Positions 1 through 6,183 of a stretch of 8,008 nt of DNA are shown here, piece after piece (the stretch's first letter is position 1; every line of letters starts with the position of its first letter). The translations under genes and the position numbers were made by a program. Source of the DNA: Gammaproteobacteria bacterium (GTDB lineage: Bacteria > Pseudomonadota > Gammaproteobacteria > Steroidobacterales > GCA-2729495); contig JAKLLP010000090.1 of NCBI GenBank assembly GCA_023150055.1, positions 1-8,008 on the forward strand, given 5' to 3'. Below the pieces are notes generated by a model, which searched no databases, was not told where the DNA came from, and was given only the letters and a program-made list of their open reading frames with translations.

Positions 1-1
1 G

Positions 2-418
2 CCTGGGCTCACGTCGTTTTTCCAGTTTGCCTGCAGCACGCTGCTCGGGCTGCCGTTTCGGGACGCCTACCGCGCCGGTACCGCCGCGCAGATGAAGAAC
101 CTCCTGCCGATGCTCGGTGTCGGCGGGCTGTTCATCCTGCTGCCGGTCGCCACCGTGCTGCTGCTGCCCCCGGCAGTGCCCCTGCTGTATTGCTTCCTGG
201 CGGCGCTCTCTTACGTGAGCTTCCGCGAGATCTTTCTCGGGCGACCAGACAACCGGGCGAGGGAAAGGGCATCGCAGCGGGCCGACGCGACCTTGCCGTC
301 CTCGGGCTATTCCGTGCGCAGCGCTTCCACCGGGTCGAGCCCGGCCGCGCGCTGCGCCGGCAGCACGCCGGCGATGAGGCCGATCAGCACGGCGATCACC
401 TCGGCGGCCAGCGCGTAA
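2..418 (+). CDS. C-terminal part of an unidentified membrane protein (5' end outside window)
   Basis: The frame is open from the left edge to a TAA at 416-418, so the gene starts outside the window. I do not recognise the family. The visible part has an amphipathic stretch followed by two strongly hydrophobic segments: one from about position 110 to 170 (around VGGLFILLPVATVLLLPPAV) and one from about 176 to 215 (around LLYCFLAALSYV). These fit one or two transmembrane helices or a hairpin. A charged Arg-rich tail follows (RPDNRARERASQRAD). From about position 300 onward the translation becomes a Ser/Ala/Thr-rich string that is antisense to the permease gene ending at 307, so the true C-terminus is uncertain. 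Either the genes overlap tail to tail by about 112 bases or the plus-strand frame is disrupted here. The other two plus frames offer no earlier plausible stop. That a membrane protein is encoded here is moderately likely; its identity is unknown. Confidence 0.5.
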   Translation, partial: PGLTSFFQFACSTLLGLPFRDAYRAGTAAQMKNLLPMLGVGGLFILLPVATVLLLPPAVPLLYCFLAALSYVSFREIFLGRPDNRARERASQRADATLPSSGYSVRSASTGSSPAARCAGSTPAMRPISTAITSAASA

Positions 419-1506
419 GGCGGGGAAAAGCCGATCGGCAGGGCGGGTATCGCAATACCGAGGACGGCGACGATCAGCATCCCGGCGACGAGTCCGCCGG
501 CACCGCCGAGCCCGGCCAGCAACATCGACTCGCCGAGGAAAATCGAGCGCACCTGGCCGCGACCGGCCCCCACGGCCCGCAACAGGCCGATCTCGGCGGT
601 GCGTTCACGCACCGCGATGGTCATGATGGTGAAGATCCCGACCCCACCCACCAGCAGCGAGATTCCGCCGAGGGCGGCCACCGCAAAGGTGACCACGTCG
701 AGCACGGACCCGAGGACCTCGAGCATCTGCTGCTGGGTGGTGATGGTCACGTCGAGCCCGCCGTGCCGGGCGATGATCATCCGCTCGATGCCGCGCACCA
801 CCTCGTCGGCCGAGGCCGCCTTGTCGTACAGGACGTCGATCTCGAACAGGCTCGCGCGGTTGTAGAGTTCCAGCGCGCGCGCTGCCGGAATATACACCGC
901 ATCGTCCAGGTCGAAACCGAGCACCTGTCCCTTCGACTCCATCACGCCGATCACCCGGTAGCGCTCGCCGCCCACCCGGATCATCTCGCCGAGAGGGTTG
1001 CGCTCGCCGAACAACTCGCTGCGCACCTTGGCCCCGAGCACCGCCAGCGGTCGCGGCGCGCGTGGATCATCCGGCGGCAGGAACTCGCCTAGCGCGACGC
1101 GGAAGGAGAAAGCCACGGGCATCTCCGATCCCACGCCGCTGATGTTCGTCTTGCGCTCGCGTCCCCCGCCCTCCACCGAGGCGGTGCCCTGTACGACCGG
1201 CACGGTGTTGATCACGAACGGCACCCGCTTGAGGGCCTCGGCGTCGTCGATAGTGAGCGGGCGGACGGAACCGAAAATGCCTGTCGCCGCGCCGAAAGTG
1301 GTGCTGCGCCCGGGATTGATGCCGATGATGTTGGTCCCGAACTGCGTGAACTGCGCCAGCACGTACTGGTGCAGGCCCTCGCCAATGGAAGTCAGCAGCA
1401 CCACCGCCGTCACGCCGATGCCGATGCCGAGCGCGGTCAGCGCGCTGCGCAACCGGTGCGACGACGCAGAGCGTGTCGTGAACCGCAGTAGATCGGCGAA
1501 AACCAT
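307..1506 (-). CDS. MacB/FtsX-family ABC transporter permease (second permease of operon)
   Basis: This 399-residue inner-membrane subunit belongs to the MacB/FtsX (type VII) ABC exporter family, in which transmembrane movement is driven by ATP hydrolysis in the cytoplasm. The visible order matches the family. TM1 is at about residues 20-41, followed by the periplasmic core domain at about 45-265. TM2 is at about 272-299, then the cytoplasmic coupling stretch RTAEIGLLRAVGA (302-314), TM3 at about 322-350 and TM4 at about 364-383. It ends in the typical LPAQRAAGLDPVEALR tail. There is no nucleotide-binding domain in this chain, unlike E. coli MacB, so it must use the separate ATPase encoded upstream. 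The ATG lies 2 bases after the stop of the preceding permease gene, with no strong ribosome binding site, so translational coupling is likely. It is the last gene of the operon. It is similar in layout to its neighbour but clearly different in sequence, so the pair probably works as a heterodimer. Confidence 0.93.
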   Translation of the reverse strand: MVFADLLRFTTRSASSHRLRSALTALGIGIGVTAVVLLTSIGEGLHQYVLAQFTQFGTNIIGINPGRSTTFGAATGIFGSVRPLTIDDAEALKRVPFVINTVPVVQGTASVEGGGRERKTNISGVGSEMPVAFSFRVALGEFLPPDDPRAPRPLAVLGAKVRSELFGERNPLGEMIRVGGERYRVIGVMESKGQVLGFDLDDAVYIPAARALELYNRASLFEIDVLYDKAASADEVVRGIERMIIARHGGLDVTITTQQQMLEVLGSVLDVVTFAVAALGGISLLVGGVGIFTIMTIAVRERTAEIGLLRAVGAGRGQVRSIFLGESMLLAGLGGAGGLVAGMLIVAVLGIAIPALPIGFSPPYALAAEVIAVLIGLIAGVLPAQRAAGLDPVEALRTE

Positions 1507-1508
1507 GA

Positions 1509-2717
1509 TCAGCGCCCCGCCAGCGCGGCTATCGGGTCGAGCCGCGCGGCCCGTCGGGCCGGCAGGATGCCGAACACCAGTCCGCAGCCGACCGCCACCA
1601 CGAACGCACCGCCAACCGCCCAGGCGGGCGGCTGGAAATCGAGATTGGGGTAGAGCGCGTGCATCATCCCCACGGCGAGATAGCCGAGCAGGGTTCCGGC
1701 CACGGCGCCGAAAATGGCGAGGATCACCGCCTCGGTGAGGAACAGCCAGGTCACCTGACGCCTGTTCGCGCCGAGTGCCTTCAGGAGGCCGATCTCGCGG
1801 GTGCGCTGGCTCACCGCCACCAGCATGACGTTCATGATCAGCACCCCGGCGACCACCAGGCTGACCGAGGCGATCCCGGCAAGAGCCGCCGTCAGCGCGC
1901 CGAATATCTCGTCGAAGGTCGCGAGCACCGAGTCCTGCGTGATCACCGTGACGTCCTCGATGCCCCGGTGCCGCTCGCGGAGGATGGCCGTCACCTCGCG
2001 CTTGGCGCGCAGCACGGCGTCGCGGTCACCGGACTGCACCAGCACCCGGAACAGCCCCGGCACATCGAGCAACTGCTGGGCGGATGCCACCGGCATGAGC
2101 ACCAGCTCGTCCACGTTGACCATGACGGATATGCCCTGCTCGGCGAGCACCCCGACTACGCGGCAGCGCCGGTCGCCGACCCGCAGCCACTGGCCGACCG
2201 CAGGTTGCCCCGCGAACAACTCCGCCCGCACGACGTGGCCAATGACACACTCCGGGGAAGCCCGGTCCCAGTCCTCGTCCCGCAGGAATTTCCCGGAGGC
2301 CAGCTTCCAGCCGCGCACCTCGAGCAACGACGCGGTGGCCCCCATGACCGTGATATCGCGCTCGAGCCCGGCAAAAGACACAGTCGCCGCGCCGATCACC
2401 AGGGGCGCCACCTTTTCCACCGCCGGGCTGCGCAGCAAGGCGCGGGCGTCGTCGAGCGTAATGTCGCGCGGCGCTTCGCCGGCCATCAGTCCCGGCCCCA
2501 TTCCGGAGGTCTCGATCTTGCCCGGCAGCACGATCAGCAGGTGCGTCCCGAGCGACTGGAACTCGCCCGAGACGAAGCGCCGCGCCGCCTCGCCGAGCGA
2601 GGTCAGCGTCAGCACTGCGGCGACGCCGATTGCGGTGGCGAGCAGCATCATCAACGTCCGCAACGGGTAGCGGACGAGCGCGCCGCCGGCAACACGAACG
2701 CAGTCACGGTAGGTCAT
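1509..2717 (-). CDS. MacB/FtsX-family ABC transporter permease (first permease of operon)
   Basis: This 402-residue permease has the MacB fold. TM1 is at about residues 19-40, a periplasmic core domain spans about 45-270, and TM2 is at about 278-303. The coupling motif TREIGLLKALGA is at 307-318, TM3 at about 325-350 and TM4 at about 367-387, with the end PARRAARLDPIAALAGR. The last part is the FtsX domain that contacts the ATPase. The ATG lies 3 bases after the ATPase stop and the TGA is 2 bases before the next permease, so both are almost certainly on one transcript. A weak GAGG about 11 bases ahead of the start is the only ribosome binding site candidate. The family includes MacB (macrolide and peptide export) and LolC/LolE (lipoprotein release). 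The paired adaptor gene favours MacB-type export over Lol. The substrate is unknown. Confidence 0.93.
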   Translation of the reverse strand: MTYRDCVRVAGGALVRYPLRTLMMLLATAIGVAAVLTLTSLGEAARRFVSGEFQSLGTHLLIVLPGKIETSGMGPGLMAGEAPRDITLDDARALLRSPAVEKVAPLVIGAATVSFAGLERDITVMGATASLLEVRGWKLASGKFLRDEDWDRASPECVIGHVVRAELFAGQPAVGQWLRVGDRRCRVVGVLAEQGISVMVNVDELVLMPVASAQQLLDVPGLFRVLVQSGDRDAVLRAKREVTAILRERHRGIEDVTVITQDSVLATFDEIFGALTAALAGIASVSLVVAGVLIMNVMLVAVSQRTREIGLLKALGANRRQVTWLFLTEAVILAIFGAVAGTLLGYLAVGMMHALYPNLDFQPPAWAVGGAFVVAVGCGLVFGILPARRAARLDPIAALAGR

Positions 2718-2720
2718 GGG

Positions 2721-3404
2721 TCAACGGGCCTCGCGCCGCAGGTCCTCTACCACGCGCCCGTCACGCAGGCGCAGGCGGCGGCCCGCGCGCTCGCCGATCT
2801 GGCGATCATGGGTGACCACGACGAGCGTGAGGCCCTCGCTGTTGAGCTTTTCCACGATCCTGATGATTTCCGCACCAGACGCCGTGTCGAGGTTGCCGGT
2901 GGGTTCGTCCGCCAGCAGCAGCTTCGGCTGCATGACCATGGCGCGCGCAATGGCGACCCGCTGGCGTTCGCCGCCGGAAAGCTGGTCCGGGCGGTGGTCC
3001 CTGCGCGCGGCGAGCCCCACGCCCTCGAGCGCGAGCCGGCCCCGTTCCGCGCGCTCGGCCGGTGGCGTGCCTGCGAGCAGCATCGGCAACTCGACGTTCT
3101 CGAGCGCGTTCATGCGCGCCACCAGGTGGAAGGACTGGAACACGAAGCCGATCTGGCGCTGCCGTGTCTGCGCGAGTTCATCGTCGGTCATGGTCGAGGT
3201 GTTCACGCCGTCGAGCCAATAGGCGCCGGCCGTCGGCGTATCGAGCAGCCCGAGCACGTTCAGGAGCGTGGACTTGCCCGAGCCGGAAGGGCCCATGATC
3301 GACAGGTACTCGCCGGCCCCGATCTCGAGGTTCACGTCATCGAGCGCCCGGACGAGTGAATCGCCTACCTGGAAGGTCCGCGTCAGGCCCTCGAGCCGGA
3401 TCAT
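2721..3404 (-). CDS. ABC transporter ATP-binding protein, MacB/LolD type
   Basis: This is a complete 227-residue nucleotide-binding subunit, the usual length for LolD-like stand-alone ATPases. Motifs are in order: Walker A GPSGSGKST (residues 38-46), Q-loop Gln90 in FVFQSF, signature LSGGERQR (142-149), Walker B LLLADEP (162-168) with Glu167 as catalytic base, D-loop region GNLD (170-173), and switch His199 in VVVTHD. All key residues are present, so it should hydrolyse ATP. It acts at the cytoplasmic face of the inner membrane and should serve the two permeases immediately downstream, which have no ATPase domain of their own. The ATG follows the adaptor stop by 18 bases, and the TGA is 3 bases before the first permease. 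A GC-rich GCGGGA just before the start is only a weak ribosome binding site. The MacB subgroup is assigned from gene context. Confidence 0.95.
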   Translation of the reverse strand: MIRLEGLTRTFQVGDSLVRALDDVNLEIGAGEYLSIMGPSGSGKSTLLNVLGLLDTPTAGAYWLDGVNTSTMTDDELAQTRQRQIGFVFQSFHLVARMNALENVELPMLLAGTPPAERAERGRLALEGVGLAARRDHRPDQLSGGERQRVAIARAMVMQPKLLLADEPTGNLDTASGAEIIRIVEKLNSEGLTLVVVTHDRQIGERAGRRLRLRDGRVVEDLRREAR

Positions 3405-3422
3405 CGTCCCGCAGCCCCGCGC

Positions 3423-4568
3423 CTACTCGCGCTCGGCGCGCACGCCATCGCCGACACCCTCGCGGTCGACCGACAACACCACGAGGTCACCGGCCTCCAG
3501 GCCTTCCAGCACTTCGGTGTACTCCCAGCTCGAGACGCCGGTCACCACCTCGCGCTGCCTGAGGACACCCGCGCGCTCATCGAGCACCAGCACGCGAGCC
3601 CCGTCGATGAGCGCTGGGGTCGGAATACGCAGGACATCCTCGCGAATATCGAGGATCACTTCCACGTCGGCGCTGTAACCCGGCAGCAGGTTGCTCGCCT
3701 GGGGATTCTCGATTTCCGCCTCGACCTCGACGGTGCGGGCCTGTTTCTCGGTGTCGAGGACGTAGGGCGCGACGCGCCGCACGACACCGGGGAACTTGCG
3801 GCCCGGGAAAGCATCGAGGCTGATCAGCGCCTTCTGTCCGGCGCGTACCGCAGGGGCATCGACCTCATCGATCGGCGCGCTGATGTACAGGCAGGTCGTA
3901 TCGACGATGTCGACCGTCGGCGGCGTCGGGATCCCGACGGGCGACGGCGTGACGAACTCGCCGAGTTCTCCGTTGATTTCGGCGACGATGCCGTCGAAGG
4001 GCGCGCGCAGGATGGTGCGGTCGAGACTCGCCCTGGCGACCTCGACGCGGGCCGCGGCAACCCGGGCATTCTCGCCCGCGGCGGCGCAGGCCGCAGCCCG
4101 GGCCTCGGCTTCGCCGACCGCCCTTTCGGCCAGTTCCTCGGCAATGAGCTTCTGCTCACGCAGGCGCGTCGCGCGCCGCGCCTCCGCGGCGGCGACCTCC
4201 GCGGTCACGCAGACCTCCTTGACCCTTGCCTGCGCCGCCACCCTATCGCGCTCCTGCAGCTCGAGCTGCGCGCGCAGGTCCTCGTTCCACAACTCGAGCA
4301 GCGTGTCGCCCTTGCGCACGACATCGCCCTCGCGGACGGGCAGGCGGGCGATCTGCCCGCCAAGCGGCGGGGCAAGGCGCGCGCGGTTGCAGGCATCCAC
4401 CGTCCCCGCCCGGGTGTTGGCGACGGTTGCAGCCACCGTGCCACGCTCGACACCGGCCACGACCACACGCAGCGGCTTCGGACGACCGATCCATAGCGCC
4501 GCAGCCGCGGCAATTGCTACGACCAGGACGACGAGCAGCAGGTTTCTCGAGAGCTTGCGCTGCGGCAC
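3423..4568 (-). CDS. Periplasmic adaptor (membrane fusion protein), MacA/HlyD-RND family
   Basis: This 381-residue adaptor should link the inner-membrane transporter to an outer-membrane channel. It starts with GTG. A single N-terminal membrane anchor spans about residues 9-27, with no lipobox. The split lipoyl domain is seen as GGQIARLPVREGDVVRKGDTL (first half, from residue 70) and ILRAPFDGIVAEINGELGEF (second half, from 186). Between them lies an Ala/Glu/Arg-rich alpha-helical hairpin at about 95-185. Beta-barrel and membrane-proximal domains follow from about 215 to the end. At the hairpin tip, Arg132, Leu136 and Ala143 have the spacing of the RLS motif that docks on TolC-type channels, with Ser replaced by Ala. 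Cys120 and Cys161 face each other across the hairpin. It is the first gene of the operon, ahead of the ATPase and permeases, as in macAB-like loci. It could be filed simply as HlyD or efflux RND adaptor subunit. Confidence 0.92.
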   Translation of the reverse strand: MPQRKLSRNLLLVVLVVAIAAAAALWIGRPKPLRVVVAGVERGTVAATVANTRAGTVDACNRARLAPPLGGQIARLPVREGDVVRKGDTLLELWNEDLRAQLELQERDRVAAQARVKEVCVTAEVAAAEARRATRLREQKLIAEELAERAVGEAEARAAACAAAGENARVAAARVEVARASLDRTILRAPFDGIVAEINGELGEFVTPSPVGIPTPPTVDIVDTTCLYISAPIDEVDAPAVRAGQKALISLDAFPGRKFPGVVRRVAPYVLDTEKQARTVEVEAEIENPQASNLLPGYSADVEVILDIREDVLRIPTPALIDGARVLVLDERAGVLRQREVVTGVSSWEYTEVLEGLEAGDLVVLSVDREGVGDGVRAERE

Positions 4569-4574
4569 GGGGTA

Positions 4575-4578
4575 CTCC
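4575..4578 (-). promoter_or_regulatory. Ribosome binding site for the adaptor gene
   Basis: On the minus strand GGAG lies 6 bases ahead of the GTG at 4568-4566. This spacing supports the GTG as the real start, and there is no in-frame ATG nearby. Confidence 0.6.
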
Positions 4579-4595
4579 GGCAGGACCAGCGCGCC

Positions 4596-4601
4596 AGTAT
4601 A
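4596..4601 (-). promoter_or_regulatory. Probable sigma-70 -10 box for the export operon
   Basis: The minus strand reads TATACT (5 of 6 to the TATAAT consensus) in an otherwise very GC-rich stretch. It would place transcription start near 4589 and give a leader of only about 20 bases ahead of the GTG, with the GGAG ribosome binding site inside it. No good -35 hexamer is found at 16-18 bases (the best candidates are GGCCAA-like), so the promoter may need an activator. This suggests that the export operon can be transcribed separately from the c-di-GMP genes upstream. Confidence 0.45.
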
Positions 4602-4684
4602 AAGCCCGGCCGTGGCGTTGGCCCTCCGGTGTCGGGCTAGTGTGGAGTTCTGCAGATAACCTTGCTACCGATGACCGCCCGGAG

Positions 4685-4750
4685 GCGGGGGTCTGCGCCC
4701 AAAGCGAGTATTGGAGGACAAAGGAGGGAGCGACGGCGCAGACCTCCCGC
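4685..4750. repeat. Imperfect inverted repeat with 35-base loop in the intergenic gap
   Basis: The left arm (4685-4699) and right arm (4735-4750) pair over ten perfect bases (ggtctgcgcc with ggcgcagacc). After a one-base bulge they pair over five more (gcggg with cccgc). The loop (4700-4734) is purine-rich on the plus strand and contains two Shine-Dalgarno-like GGAGG motifs. There is no T-run on either side, so it is not a classical intrinsic terminator. It sits just after the EAL gene stop (4780) and about 85 bases upstream of the export promoter. It could stabilise the 3' end of the EAL transcript, serve as a protein-binding site, or be a chance GC-rich hairpin. Confidence 0.45.
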
Positions 4751-4779
4751 CGCAGGAGCGGTCCGTCGATCGCAGGCCG

Positions 4780-6183
4780 TCAAGGCATTTGCAATACGCC
4801 ACACCGAGAGACCGCGCTTTTCCCGGCGGCCGGCCCGATCCAGGCGGCCTCGAAATCCCCCGCGGGAAGAGGCGCGGCGAAGTGGTACCCCTGGCCGGTA
4901 TCGCAGCCCATGGCCGCGACGGCCGCCACGGTCTCGGCGTCTTCGATCCCTTCCGCCACCACCTCCAGATCGACGGCATGCCCGAGCCGAACGATGGAGG
5001 CGACGATATCGCGGTCCCGCGCGCTCTGGAGAATGCGCGAGATAAAGGCACGATCCACCTTGAGTTCGTCGGCAGGCAGGTCGCGCAGGTAGGCCAGGCT
5101 CGAATACCCGGTACCGAAATCATCGATCGACATGCGGATGCCGAGCTGACGCAGGCGTTTCAGCACACGCGCGCTCGCCACCGGATTTTGCATCAGCGAA
5201 GTCTCGGTCAGCTCCAGCGTCAGTTGCCCGGCAGGGAGATTCCAGACGCTCAGCGCATCCTCGACGAGGTCGACGAGATCCGGGTCATCGAGATTCCCCG
5301 CGGCGAGGTTGACGGCCACATTGAAACCGTCGTGTCTCGTGGCCCAGCCAGCGGCCTCCCGCAGTGCCGAATTCAGCACGAACTGCGTAAGTGCGCGGAT
5401 ACCGCGGGAATTCTCGATCGCCGCCATGAAGTGCCCCGGCGGAATCACGCCGGTTCCGGGCTTGTCCCAGCGCACCAGGGCCTCCGCGCCCGCGAGGCGT
5501 CCCGTGGCCAGGGCGATCTTCGGCTGGTAATGCACAGTGAATTCCCCGGCACGCAGCGCCTCCTCCATATCGAACCAGGCGTGGCGGAGCGCCGGGGCGC
5601 AGGTCTCTTCGAACGCGGTGCTGTAGAGCACGTGCGGTTCGTCACGGCGCCGGGCCACGCCGAGCGCCGCCTCGCACTGGCGCAGCAGTTCCTCCCCGCC
5701 ATGCGCCGGTTCCGGCAGCACCGATATGCCGATGCGGGCCTTCATGCAGGCGCGCCCGGCACTGATCGCCACAGGCTCGAGGGCCGCCCTTGCCACCTTG
5801 TCGGCCGCGAGCAGCGCATGGCCCTCGTGCAACGGGTTGTGCAGCAGCAGGGCGAATGTCCGGGCATCGACCTGGAACACGATGTCCTGCGCGCGGGCGA
5901 TCGAGCGCAGCCGGGCAGCGAACGCCTCGAGCGCCTTGTCGCCGCCGAGGTAGCCGAAACGGGCGTTGACCGCATCGAGCCCGGACAGACGGATAAGCAG
6001 CAGCGCCACGGTGGCGGCGTTGTCGCCGCGCCGAATGTGGTCGATCTCGCGCAGCAGCAGCGAGTAGCGGAAATGTGTCGCGGAGATGTCCTCGGGTTTA
6101 TGACCCATCTGCGAGGTCAGCCGATGAAGTATTTCTTCGGATCGAGGCCGAAGGCGCCGGTTTCGTGGCCCCGCACGATCCAT
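4780..6183 (-). CDS. Degenerate GGDEF / intact EAL domain protein, predicted c-di-GMP phosphodiesterase
   Basis: The EAL domain would hydrolyse cyclic-di-GMP to pGpG. The 467 residues hold a GGDEF-like domain at about 40-190 and an EAL domain at about 205-448. In the first, the signature GGDEF is replaced by DARTF (106-110), so it should not make c-di-GMP. However, the RAQD I-site (97-100) sits exactly five residues ahead, as in active cyclases. In the EAL domain the catalytic set is present: YQP (219-221), EAL (234-236), Asn292, Glu327, DDFGTGYSSL (354-363), Lys375, Glu411 in VAEGIE, and Gln431 in GQGY. There is no membrane segment or N-terminal sensor domain. The start chosen (ATG at 6183) has AAGGAG 4 bases ahead and overlaps the upstream HD-GYP gene by 67 bases. 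The alternative is Met26 (ATG at 6108), 8 bases after the HD-GYP stop, which has a weak ribosome binding site but removes a charged leader of uncertain value. Confidence 0.92.
   Translation of the reverse strand: MDRAGPRNRRLRPRSEEILHRLTSQMGHKPEDISATHFRYSLLLREIDHIRRGDNAATVALLLIRLSGLDAVNARFGYLGGDKALEAFAARLRSIARAQDIVFQVDARTFALLLHNPLHEGHALLAADKVARAALEPVAISAGRACMKARIGISVLPEPAHGGEELLRQCEAALGVARRRDEPHVLYSTAFEETCAPALRHAWFDMEEALRAGEFTVHYQPKIALATGRLAGAEALVRWDKPGTGVIPPGHFMAAIENSRGIRALTQFVLNSALREAAGWATRHDGFNVAVNLAAGNLDDPDLVDLVEDALSVWNLPAGQLTLELTETSLMQNPVASARVLKRLRQLGIRMSIDDFGTGYSSLAYLRDLPADELKVDRAFISRILQSARDRDIVASIVRLGHAVDLEVVAEGIEDAETVAAVAAMGCDTGQGYHFAAPLPAGDFEAAWIGPAAGKSAVSRCGVLQMP

Noticed and set aside
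190..1092. Plus-strand open frame of 300 codons across the second permease gene
   Set aside because: The product is Arg/His/Asp/Gly-rich and low in hydrophobic order, and it is antisense to a clear FtsX-family permease.
1659..3359. Plus-strand open frame of 566 codons antisense to the ATPase and first permease
   Set aside because: Its product is a His/Arg/Gln/Glu-rich string with no domain or motif, while the opposite strand encodes textbook ABC motifs. Long antisense frames are common in GC-rich DNA.
4685..4750. Reading the inverted repeat as an intrinsic terminator of the EAL gene
   Set aside because: The loop is 35 bases and no T-run follows on the minus strand, where the sequence after the stem stays GC-rich. 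It was kept only as a repeat of unknown role.
4665..5123. Minus-strand 152-codon frame overlapping the end of the EAL gene
   Set aside because: It is a frame-shifted shadow of the EAL coding region, with Pro/Arg/Ser-rich composition and no motif.
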